Positions 24,011-31,120 of a stretch of 37,959 nt of DNA are shown here, piece after piece. Position numbers and translations under genes: made by a program. Numbering within the stretch: position 1 is the first letter of the stretch; each line of letters starts with the position of its first letter. The stretch comes from Sphingobacteriales bacterium. GTDB taxonomy: Bacteria; Bacteroidota; Bacteroidia; Sphingobacteriales; Sphingobacteriaceae. The notes beneath the pieces were generated by a model. The model was not told the DNA's origin. It made no database searches and worked only from the letters and a program-made list of their open reading frames with translations. The stretch is taken from positions 1 to 37,959 of the forward strand of contig REAS01000064.1 of NCBI GenBank assembly GCA_004294495.1, read 5' to 3'.

Positions 24011-24046
24011 AAGCAGGGTTTAAGCATTAATAACCTAAACCCTGCT
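24011..24046 (-). terminator. Terminator of ssb (works in both directions)
   Basis: AAGCAGGGTTTA (24011-24022) and TAAACCCTGCTT (24035-24046) form a perfect 12-bp stem with a 12-nt loop. It is 4 bp from the ssb stop codon, and T runs flank it on either strand, so it can end transcription in both directions. Confidence 0.8.
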
Positions 24047-24050
24047 TTTT

Positions 24051-24386
24051 TTATTTTTTATTTAGCAATAATATTTCGCTTACTATTACCTCGGTAACGC
24101 AGCATTTAACACCATCTTTGTTTACATAGCTGCGGTTGGTAAGTTTACCTTCAATGGCAACTTCGCTACCTTTTTGTAAAAATTTTTCGGCAATGGTGGC
24201 TTGTGCATTCCATGCAACCAAGTTATGCCATTGTGTTTCTTCTACTTTCTCGCCTTTTTCGTTTTTATACGAATCGTTGGTAGCAAGATTTAATTTTGCT
24301 ACTTTTTTAGTTTCTGATATTGATTTTACTTCTGGTGCGCTGCCTAAAAAACCTGTTAAACGTACGCTGTTTCTTAAATTACTCAT
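24051..24386 (-). CDS. ssb: Single-stranded DNA-binding protein, short form
   Basis: A 111-residue SSB with one OB fold: NSVRLTGFLGSAPEVKSI, KVAKLNLATNDSY, ETQWHNLVAWNAQATIAEKFLQKGSEVAIEGKLTNRSYVNKDGVKCCVTEVIVSEILLL. The protein ends at LLNKK, directly after the fold. It lacks the flexible tail and acidic tip (D-D-x-I-P-F type) that normal replicative SSBs use to recruit partners. A second, full-length SSB elsewhere is therefore likely. It is monocistronic with a strong terminator. Confidence 0.9.
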   Translation of the reverse strand: MSNLRNSVRLTGFLGSAPEVKSISETKKVAKLNLATNDSYKNEKGEKVEETQWHNLVAWNAQATIAEKFLQKGSEVAIEGKLTNRSYVNKDGVKCCVTEVIVSEILLLNKK

Positions 24387-24893
24387 GATATCTTGTTTTT
24401 AACGACCAGTGGCTAAATTGCCAACCGACGATACAAAAGTGTGGATGTTGAGAAATATTAGTCGGATGTTACATGATTATAAACGATTATACCCGTTTAT
24501 ACACGGATATGGATTTGAATTGTGCTTTTGTAAGTTATTGTTTGAATGCTAGTTGATAATATTTTTGATAGAAGTGCGAGGGGTGAATTATATTTAGAAA
24601 ATAGTGGGATAAATTGCGAGTTTTACGTTCGGAGATTTTTTTAGGTGTAGATATTAAATGTTGTAGGAAAGGTTAGGACGATTGACAACCATAAACTGAA
24701 AGAAAAATTATCGAAACATGTCTCGTCCTGAAATAAGTTGAAACATAAAACGTCAACAAAATTATTTTAGAACAAAAAAAAAAGTATAATTACTTAGTAT
24801 TTAACCTCGGAGATTTCATACAGAGCATTGGGCTAAAAGCTTAGGATTGATTACAGAATGATTTACTAATTGGTGCAACTTTACAAAGGAAAA
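24387..24893. other. About 500 bp without a recognisable gene
   Basis: No convincing coding frame is present. The only structure I see is a weak imperfect inverted repeat, AGGACGA at 24675-24681 and TCGTCCT at 24723-24729, inside a sequence that could be an old element end. Nothing proves it. The region separates ssb from the kilA-N patch. Confidence 0.4.
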
Positions 24894-25056
24894 ATGAAAA
24901 CCAAACCAAATAAACCATTTAGGGTAAAACCTACGAATCATCTAGATGATTTACCAACAGATATAAAACAAAATTAATCAAATATTAGCGGATGTTTGGG
25001 GTATTAAATTTTCAGAACCTATAATAATGGAGGTAGCTGATGAGCATGAAAATTAA
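24894..25056 (+). pseudogene. Frameshifted small gene fragment upstream of kilA-N
   Basis: ATG 24894 begins MKTKPNKPFRVKPTNHLDDL and stops at TAA after 27 residues. With a +1 shift near 24970 the frame continues KINQILADVWGIKFSEPI... to ...ADEHEN and TAA (25054-25056). Together this gives a plausible protein of about 54 residues. I do not recognise it. It may be a relic of a small gene that accompanied kilA-N. Confidence 0.35.
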
Positions 25057-25129
25057 TTTTAAACTGTTGAGACTTGACCACTTTAAATTGGCGTATTTGC
25101 CATAATTAAAACAAATAAGCTAAAGTAAT

Positions 25130-25948
25130 ATGGCAAAAAACAATACAATAAATGTAAAAGAAATTGCAATTCGAACAATAAAAGTAAATGGTTCGGATTA
25201 TATATGCTTAACCGATATTGCCAAGCAAAAAAATCCTGTTGAGCCTAAAGATGTAGTTAAAAACTGGATACGTCTTAAAAACACCTTGGAGTATTTAGGG
25301 CTTTGGGAAAAGCTAAATAACCCTATTTTTAAAGGGGTCGAATTCGACCCCCTTTTGAGAGAAGCTGGTAGCAATGCTTTTACAATGAGCCCAAGTAGAT
25401 GGGTAGAGCAAACTGGTGCAACAGGTCTTATTACCAAAAATGGACCCGGAGGTGGCACTTATGCCCAGCGTGATATTGCATTCAAATTTGCTAGTTGGGT
25501 ATCGGTAGAGTTTGAATTATATTTAGTTAAAGAATTTCAACGCCTCAAAGAAGAGGAGCAAAAGCAAATAGGCTGGAGTGCTAAACGAGAATTGGCAAAA
25601 CTCAATTATCATATTCATACCGATGCCATTAAGCAAAACTTAATACCAAAAGAATTGTCTGCTTTGCAAACTTCAATTATTTATGCCAGCGAGGCCGATG
25701 TGTTGAATGTTGCTTTGTTTGGAACAACTGCCAAACAATGGAGGGATACAAATCCTAGTTTAAAAGGAAATATGAGAGATTATGCAGGTATTAATGAACT
25801 AATTTGCCTAAGCAATATGGAAAATATCAATGCTGTTTTTATTAATGAAGGATTACAACAGTCTGAACGATTATTTAAGCTAAATGCCATAGCCATACAG
25901 CAAATGAAAATATTAGTGGAAGTAGAAAACCGTAAATTATTGAAGTAG
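25130..25948 (+). CDS. KilA-N domain protein
   Basis: A 272-residue protein. Residues about 10-150 form a KilA-N DNA-binding domain of bacterial and phage type: INVKEIAIRTIKVNGSDYICLTDIAK, then VVKNWIRLKNTLEYLGLWEKL, WVEQTGATGLITKNGPGGGTYAQRDIAFKFASWVSVEFELYLVKEFQRLK. The rest (about 155-272) is helical, with EADVLNVALFGTTAKQWRDTNPSLKGNMRDYAGINELICLSNMENINAVFI, seen in chromosomal KilA-N proteins. KilA-N genes often ride on phages or accessory islands. Gene fragments flank this one on both sides. Function unknown beyond likely DNA binding. Confidence 0.85.
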   Translation: MAKNNTINVKEIAIRTIKVNGSDYICLTDIAKQKNPVEPKDVVKNWIRLKNTLEYLGLWEKLNNPIFKGVEFDPLLREAGSNAFTMSPSRWVEQTGATGLITKNGPGGGTYAQRDIAFKFASWVSVEFELYLVKEFQRLKEEEQKQIGWSAKRELAKLNYHIHTDAIKQNLIPKELSALQTSIIYASEADVLNVALFGTTAKQWRDTNPSLKGNMRDYAGINELICLSNMENINAVFINEGLQQSERLFKLNAIAIQQMKILVEVENRKLLK

Positions 25949-25968
25949 GTACTGTAAAAATCAAAAAT

Positions 25969-26145
25969 GTGTTTGCTTCAAACCTTGCATCCAAACGTAG
26001 CATAGACGAGAAAGAAATATTTGGAAACCCAATTTACGAAAGACTAATCGGTTCTTATGACGAAATCAACAAAAAGTTTGACGGAAAATTTAACTTAGTA
26101 ATTAATGACTTAAAAACAACATTTGTTAACAGACTAAACGCATAG
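25969..26145 (+). pseudogene. 3' fragment of an unidentified gene after kilA-N
   Basis: A frame of 58 codons reads VFASNLASKRSIDEKEIF..., contains GNPIYERLIGSYDEINKKFDG, and ends ...TTFVNRLNA. It has coding-like composition but no good start (GTG 25969 at best, or the upstream end of the frame), and it begins just after the kilA-N stop in another frame. It looks like the tail of a gene whose start was removed. I do not recognise the family. Confidence 0.4.
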
Positions 26146-26184
26146 CCAACGCATTTGTATCACATTTACAATAAGTATATGGAT

Positions 26185-26571
26185 TTACACAATAACTCTA
26201 TTAACATTACCACCCATATACTCCAACTTACTTAAAAACATACTTGCCATAATAGCTGCTTTGTTTTTTACTTCGGTAGCATTTATACCTTCAAAATTCT
26301 CGTCGATTGTTTGGTTAAATAAAATTAGCCATCTATCAAAGTGTTGTGCATTTAATGCAAGCGGGGCGTGTTTTGCAAACGGATTTCCTTTAAAGCCCGC
26401 AACACCAAACAAGGCGGCATCCCAAAAATGGTACATTCTTTCTAAATGGGGTTGCCAATTGGTTATGATGTTAGTAAAAATAGGGCCTATTAAATTATCT
26501 AATTTTACTTTACTATAAAAAACATCTACAAATAAAATTATATCATCTAGGTTGTTTATGTCTGGTTTCAT
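26185..26571 (-). CDS. Group III truncated haemoglobin
   Basis: A 128-residue globin of the TrHb3 class. The proximal haem His is His77 in AQHFDRWLILF; other family residues are FYSKVKLDNLIGPIF, HLERMYHFWDAALFG and FKGNPFAKHAPL. TrHb3 proteins bind O2 or NO; in Campylobacter the homologue Ctb affects oxygen delivery to the oxidase and NO tolerance. Its ATG overlaps the stop of the gene before it (ATGA), so it is the last gene of the oxidase operon. This links it to the oxidase function directly. Confidence 0.92.
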   Translation of the reverse strand: MKPDINNLDDIILFVDVFYSKVKLDNLIGPIFTNIITNWQPHLERMYHFWDAALFGVAGFKGNPFAKHAPLALNAQHFDRWLILFNQTIDENFEGINATEVKNKAAIMASMFLSKLEYMGGNVNRVIV

Positions 26572-26981
26572 TTAAATAAGTTTATAGCTGAAGAGGTAAA
26601 ATGATAATAGCTTGCCCAAGCTATAAAAACAATAAATAAAACAAATATCCAAAAGGGTATGCTTTGCGGGGTTTCGCTGCCTACAATTAAAAAGTTTTTT
26701 TGGTTCCCTTTGCCATAAGCGTTAATCATTATGGGTATTACACCATCAACAACGGCGTTTTCTTCTATACCTTCTATAGCAATGGCTGGGCCGTTACGCA
26801 CTTCAAAGGGTATTTGTCGTAAACCTTCTTTACCAGTTGGGTCTTTGCTAACAATTTTTAATAAATGTTTGCCATCAACTAGTTTTGTGGTATCTAACTC
26901 AAAATTTACGGGCGATGTTAGCTCTGCAATTGGCTTAAGCTCATCATCTATAAAAATAAATATTTTACTATTTTCTTCCAT
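26568..26981 (-). CDS. Oxidase-operon protein with one C-terminal membrane segment
   Basis: A 137-residue protein. Residues 1-105 look like a beta-sandwich of the Ig-like or CcoP-accessory kind (FIFIDDELKPIAELTSPVNFELDTTKLVDGKHLLKIVSKDPTG), and residues about 108-128 are a membrane helix (IPFWIFVLFIVFIAWASYYHF). No signal peptide. I know of no named family. It starts one base after the stop of the 86-aa gene and overlaps the haemoglobin gene by 4 bp. Because of the position it may be a structural or assembly subunit of the oxidase. Confidence 0.7.
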   Translation of the reverse strand: MEENSKIFIFIDDELKPIAELTSPVNFELDTTKLVDGKHLLKIVSKDPTGKEGLRQIPFEVRNGPAIAIEGIEENAVVDGVIPIMINAYGKGNQKNFLIVGSETPQSIPFWIFVLFIVFIAWASYYHFTSSAINLFK

Positions 26982-26982
26982 T

Positions 26983-27243
26983 TTATTGGGCGTTTAAAAT
27001 AAAGTTTTTAATATGATTTTTACCCTTTTCGCCTGGCTTATAAAGCCACTTTACCGAGTAAAATAGGGTTAACAAAACTACGGCAACGGTTATCCAAACT
27101 ATTACATAATCCCATTGGCTATCGGGGCCGCCGCCATGTGTAAAACCCCTTAATATTTTAGGTTGTTGTTTTTCGCAAGCCGGACAAGCATCGGCCCACA
27201 GGCCATAAAAAATTAATAATAAACTAAAAATATACTTTTTCAT
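26983..27243 (-). CDS. Small exported membrane protein of the oxidase operon
   Basis: An 86-residue protein. It has a signal peptide (MKKYIFSLLLIFYGLWADA), a short periplasmic part with a C-x2-C pair (CPACEKQQPKILRGFTHGGG, about Cys20 and Cys23), one membrane helix (about 45-66, YVIVWITVAVVLLTLFYSVKWL), and a basic tail (KPGEKGKNHIKNF). The short aromatic-rich tail resembles CcoQ-like or accessory subunits, but I cannot name it. From memory similar proteins sit next to cytochrome c genes in other Bacteroidota. The C-x2-C could bind metal or form a disulfide. It starts 9 bp after the cytochrome gene. Confidence 0.7.
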   Translation of the reverse strand: MKKYIFSLLLIFYGLWADACPACEKQQPKILRGFTHGGGPDSQWDYVIVWITVAVVLLTLFYSVKWLYKPGEKGKNHIKNFILNAQ

Positions 27244-27252
27244 TACCTTAAT

Positions 27253-28269
27253 TTATTGTGGTTTAGATTTTATTTTCACAAAATCCATAAGTTTTTGTAC
27301 TTGCGTAGGTGTAACTTTTAATGAATTATTACCCCAGCTTGTTTTTTCGTGGTTCATAATAGCCGCTACTTGGTTGGCGGTTAAGTTATTGTTTGTACCC
27401 ACGGCAGCCATTACTGCATAACCTTCTTTTACACGTCCGGCATAACCGTTCATAATAATATCAACCATTAGTTCGGGGTTATTGTCTAATACTATTTTGC
27501 TGCCTTTAAGCGGAGGAAAAGCACCTTTTAAACCTTCGCCATCTGCTTGGTGACAGGCTTGGCAATGTGTAACGTAAAGTGCAGCGCCATCTAAATTTGG
27601 GTTGCTTGGGTTTTGGTTGGAGTTTGTGGTTAAAGGTTTTTTATACAAAAAATCGGGTTCGGGTGTGCCATCTGGTAATTTGGTTTGCTGTAACGATTGT
27701 AGGTAGGCAACCAAATACAAGGCATCATCGGTAGCAATTACTTTACCTGTTTCGCCAGCCAAATATTCTTCGGGTACATTTACTATTACATCGGTTTTTA
27801 AAACTAATTCTTTAGCATTAAACAACCATTTGTACGATGGCATTATGGATTCTTTTACCACTATGCGTGGATTAAATAAATGCGTAAGATGCCAAGCTTG
27901 GCTGGGTTGGCGAAGGCCAATATTCGTTAAATCGGGGCCAGTACGTTCGGTGCCCATTAATGTTGCGGTATTTCTCCAAATATCTGTACGTAAGTTTGCG
28001 GCATAATCTGCTGCTATACTTGGTCGGCTACCCCATACTTTATCCATATCTACGTTGCGCACTTGTTGGGTATGGCAAGCAACACAACCTTCTTTGATAA
28101 AAATGGCTTTACCTTTTACAGCATCATCTGAAAGGGCAATGGCATTTGGCAATGGTGCATTGTTGTTTTGATTTTTTATGGCAGGTTGTATGCAAACAAA
28201 AATAGTAAGCACCAAAAACAATAAAAAAGCGGTTAAAAATAGTGTTTTATGGTTATTAAAAAATTCCAT
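27253..28269 (-). CDS. Di-haem cytochrome c, CcoO-like part fused to a CcoP-like c domain
   Basis: A 338-residue protein. An N-terminal membrane anchor (residues 9-28) is followed by a CcoO/FixO-like mono-haem domain (haem at Cys62-x2-Cys65-His66 in GCVACHTQQ; KVWGSRPSIAADYA; likely Met143 ligand in SIMPSYKWLF; TDALYLVAYLQSLQ-like end) and then a second class I cytochrome c domain (Cys236-x2-Cys239-His240 in HCQACHQADGEG; Met287 in YAVMAAV). So it combines CcoO with one CcoP-type haem domain in one protein. No separate CcoP is in the operon. It starts 13 bp after the ccoN stop. Confidence 0.88.
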   Translation of the reverse strand: MEFFNNHKTLFLTAFLLFLVLTIFVCIQPAIKNQNNNAPLPNAIALSDDAVKGKAIFIKEGCVACHTQQVRNVDMDKVWGSRPSIAADYAANLRTDIWRNTATLMGTERTGPDLTNIGLRQPSQAWHLTHLFNPRIVVKESIMPSYKWLFNAKELVLKTDVIVNVPEEYLAGETGKVIATDDALYLVAYLQSLQQTKLPDGTPEPDFLYKKPLTTNSNQNPSNPNLDGAALYVTHCQACHQADGEGLKGAFPPLKGSKIVLDNNPELMVDIIMNGYAGRVKEGYAVMAAVGTNNNLTANQVAAIMNHEKTSWGNNSLKVTPTQVQKLMDFVKIKSKPQ

Positions 28270-28282
28270 ATGGTTTGTATAA

Positions 28283-30457
28283 TTAAAGGGTTGTATCAGC
28301 GGAAGCGTAAAATTTATTAAGATTTTGAATAGCCATTTCGTTTACATTATTTACATTACTACCCGAAAGCATTTTATAAAAATTATAAGCAAAAAACAAG
28401 TGCGATAGCCACATTAAACTACCGCCAATAGCTCGCCATAACCAGTAAGGTGCCATAAAAACCACACTCTCTATAAATGGTTTTTCGCCCTCAACCCACA
28501 TTAACCCTTTTAAAGTGCTACCATACATTAAGGGTACACTGTAAAATAGTAAACCAATTAATGCCAGCCAAAAATGTGCCCCTACAGTTACTTGTGGAGC
28601 TTCTTTACCCGTTAGGCGAGGAACAACAGCGTATATACCAGCCCATATAAAAAAGCAAATTATGCCATACATTGCTATATGCGAGTGGGCAACGGTAAAA
28701 TCGGTAAAGTGCCAAATAAGGTTGGTGGATTTAAAAGCTTCGGCAGTGCCTTGCAACGAACCTGTGAAATAAAAAATTATACCTACCAAAAAAAATGGTA
28801 GCGTGTAGCTAGATGGTACTTTGTACCAAGCGCCTTTAAAAGTTAATATAAAATTTGTGGAACCAGCAGCTACCGGAATTAACATACCCGTACTACCTAC
28901 AATAGCAATAGTTTGTAACCACCAAGGTATGGCACTAAATACAAAGTGGTGCGTACCAATTAAGGTGTAAAAAATTATTTGTGCCCAAAATGCCAGTATG
29001 CCTAAACTATACGAATAAATAGGCTTATTGAGTTGTTGCGGTAAAAAGTAGTAAACAATACCTAATGTAAACATCATAAACCACATACCCACGCCTTGGT
29101 GCATATAATAGCCTTGTACAATAGTTTCGCCCAAGCCATTTTGCCAAAAGGGTAAGTATGCTACTAGTGTAATTACAATTGCGAAAATGGTTGCAGCTAC
29201 AATGTACCAATTAGAAATATAAATTTCTTTTGTGGTACGGTTTGCAATGGTTTTAATAAAATTTATTAGAGTTAATACAAGTCCAATAGCTAATAAAAGT
29301 GCAATAGGCCAAATATATTCGCGGTATTCGCCACCGCCGTTATTTATACCTGCCATTAAACTTATAGTACCAAAAATTACCGATGCATTTACAAAATACA
29401 GCGTATACCAGCCCATTTTTAAACTTGCCAGCGGTGTATTGCCCACTTTTGGAACTACGTAATGACCTAAACCCAGCATCCCTAACGATGCCCAACCCCA
29501 AAAAACCATATTGGTATGTACTGGCCTTAATCTGCCAAAGCTTAACCAGCTTACATGGTCAACATCGGGTGCTACGAATTTTATGCCTAAATATTCGCCC
29601 ACACTTGTGCCTAAAACCAACCAAAATGTAGCTGTACCAATAAACCATAAAATAAGTTTAGCCAAATCGGGTTCTACTGCGTAGCGCCCCAATGCTTTTT
29701 TCTTTAGAGATACAAAGGGAAGGCTAGCGTGGGTATTTACCTGTTGCAATAAACCTTTATCGTCATCGGCGGTTAGGTTTCCAGCTAATTCATTATGAGT
29801 TAAAGTATAATCGAGAGCTTTTTTGCGCTTTAGCAAAGTAGTTTCTACTTCTGCGTCTAAAGGGTTATTTAAGTATTCGGCAAATTGCTTGGCTTCATGT
29901 GTGTCTTGTAATTTTTGGTATTTTTTAAAAAAGCTAGTTATTTTAACAAGCATAAATATTATTCCTGCAAAAACAGGTATAAATATTAAAACAATGGTAA
30001 TTATTATGCCCCATTCGCTTAATAGCGATGCTGGTGTGGTAGTTGGTTGTGCGAAAACTAAGTTATTATTAATGGTTGATAAAAAGGTAATTAAGAATAA
30101 TATGCAGATGGATTTTATGCTTTTATAAGAAAATACATTTTTTGGTTTATTGTTTTTTATTTTTAAAAATGTTTCAATTTGTTTACTATCTAAAGTGTTT
30201 AAATACTTTTTAAATCGGTTATTTTCTGTGTCGTTTTCGGCCTTACGGGCAGTTTTTCTTACTTCGTTTGTTTTGATAGATAAGCGGTAAGCAACAATAA
30301 GAGTAAGCAATACAATTGCAGTTAATAAACACAAAATTAACCATGTACCAATGTTTGATTTTGTGTTTGCAACCGTTTGTGCATAAAGCGATGCTTTAAA
30401 ACCTGTACCCAAAATAATTGTAAGTGATAATTTTTTTAAACGAGTCAAATTTTCCAT
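28283..30457 (-). CDS. ccoN: cbb3-type haem-copper oxidase subunit I with a long N-terminal extension
   Basis: 724 residues; core about 255-700. Ligands by alignment: His314 (RPVHTNMVF) and His593 for the low-spin haem, His591 for the high-spin haem (VAHSH), His453 (YYMHQGVG), His503 and His504 for CuB, and Tyr497, six residues before His503, the place of the His-Tyr crosslink in cbb3 enzymes. This supports an oxidase, not an NO reductase. The Glu of the FEGP motif is Gln569 here (SLQGT). The first 250 residues hold two similar modules: a signal-like segment ending LYAQ or VFAQ, a membrane helix, then a charged helix (NRFKKYLN..., KQFAEYLN...). It lies 38 bp behind the Rrf2 gene. Confidence 0.92.
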   Translation of the reverse strand: MENLTRLKKLSLTIILGTGFKASLYAQTVANTKSNIGTWLILCLLTAIVLLTLIVAYRLSIKTNEVRKTARKAENDTENNRFKKYLNTLDSKQIETFLKIKNNKPKNVFSYKSIKSICILFLITFLSTINNNLVFAQPTTTPASLLSEWGIIITIVLIFIPVFAGIIFMLVKITSFFKKYQKLQDTHEAKQFAEYLNNPLDAEVETTLLKRKKALDYTLTHNELAGNLTADDDKGLLQQVNTHASLPFVSLKKKALGRYAVEPDLAKLILWFIGTATFWLVLGTSVGEYLGIKFVAPDVDHVSWLSFGRLRPVHTNMVFWGWASLGMLGLGHYVVPKVGNTPLASLKMGWYTLYFVNASVIFGTISLMAGINNGGGEYREYIWPIALLLAIGLVLTLINFIKTIANRTTKEIYISNWYIVAATIFAIVITLVAYLPFWQNGLGETIVQGYYMHQGVGMWFMMFTLGIVYYFLPQQLNKPIYSYSLGILAFWAQIIFYTLIGTHHFVFSAIPWWLQTIAIVGSTGMLIPVAAGSTNFILTFKGAWYKVPSSYTLPFFLVGIIFYFTGSLQGTAEAFKSTNLIWHFTDFTVAHSHIAMYGIICFFIWAGIYAVVPRLTGKEAPQVTVGAHFWLALIGLLFYSVPLMYGSTLKGLMWVEGEKPFIESVVFMAPYWLWRAIGGSLMWLSHLFFAYNFYKMLSGSNVNNVNEMAIQNLNKFYASADTTL

Positions 30458-30470
30458 ATATTAATACCTT

Positions 30471-30485
30471 TTTATCTTTTATTAT
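30471..30485. promoter_or_regulatory. 15-nt motif shared with the Rrf2 promoter region
   Basis: TTTATCTTTTATTAT here is identical to 30979-30993. On the minus strand it reads ATAATAAAAGATAAA. It sits in the short gap between the Rrf2 stop and the ccoN ATG. It may be an operator of the Rrf2 protein, but the sequence is very AT-rich. Confidence 0.35.
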
Positions 30486-30495
30486 TTTAAAAAAT

Positions 30496-30933
30496 TTATT
30501 TTTTTAACTTGGTAATACCCAAATTTAGGTTTTCATTAAAATTTTTGATGCTGGTGTTTTGTAATAATTCTTCTATTTGGTTGCGTATAATTAGAAACTG
30601 ATGGTGTAATGGGCAAGGATTATCGTTATCGCAATAATCAAGCCCTAAAGCGCAACCTGTAAAAATATTGTTGCCATCAATGGCTTCTACCACTAAAGAA
30701 AGCGGTTTTTGAAGCGATAAATTATCCATGTAAAAACCACCATTTGGGCCTTTAGCCGACTGTACAATTCCTTTTTTTCGTAAATCTTGTAAAATTTTAG
30801 CTAAAAAATGCTCGGGCGAGTTTATGCCGTTCGCTATTTCTTTTATGCTTACTCGTCCGCCTGAGGCTGTGCGGTGTGAGATAAAAAAAACAGCTCGCAT
30901 TGCGTATTCACATGTTTTAGAAAATATACTCAT
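30496..30933 (-). CDS. Rrf2-family regulator, probable Fe-S/NO or redox sensor
   Basis: A 145-residue Rrf2 protein. The winged helix (MSIFSKTCEYAMRAVFFISH, IKEIANGINSPEHFLAKILQDLRKKGIVQSAKGPNGGFYM) is followed by three cysteines (Cys94, Cys101, Cys107; C-x6-C-x5-C in TGCALGLDYCDNDNPCPLH), the place where IscR and NsrR hold an Fe-S cluster. This spacing is near but not equal to either. Its position in front of an oxidase and globin suggests an NsrR-like role. I use ATG 30931-30933, not a TTG four codons upstream that overlaps the promoter box. Confidence 0.88.
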   Translation of the reverse strand: MSIFSKTCEYAMRAVFFISHRTASGGRVSIKEIANGINSPEHFLAKILQDLRKKGIVQSAKGPNGGFYMDNLSLQKPLSLVVEAIDGNNIFTGCALGLDYCDNDNPCPLHHQFLIIRNQIEELLQNTSIKNFNENLNLGITKLKK

Positions 30934-30942
30934 ACTGTAAAG

Positions 30943-30993
30943 CAAATATAAAAATAAGTTTTTAAAATAAAAGAGCTATTTATCTTTTATTAT
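30943..30993 (-). promoter_or_regulatory. Promoter of the Rrf2 gene with possible operator
   Basis: A TATATTTG box (minus strand, 30943-30950) ends 10 nt before the ATG, so the transcript leader is very short. The 15-nt motif found before ccoN lies at 30979-30993, upstream of the -33 region, in the same orientation. Confidence 0.45.
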
Positions 30994-31120
30994 CACTTTG
31001 ACATAAAACAATTAAAATAAATTGAAAAAATAAGGTTTTTACCTAAAGCGTATTGGGTGTTTTCGCATACAAATTAAATTGTATTTAAGGCTAAAACAGA
31101 AAAATATGAAACCATTTTTA

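Noticed and set aside
24675-24729. AGGACGA...TCGTCCT imperfect inverted repeat, possible IS end
   Set aside because: Only seven bases match, with no target duplication and no transposase remnant; too weak to call.
28283-30457. NO reductase (NorB) instead of oxidase
   Set aside because: The Tyr six residues before the CuB histidine pair is present, as in cbb3 oxidases, and the partner gene is CcoO-like rather than NorC-like.
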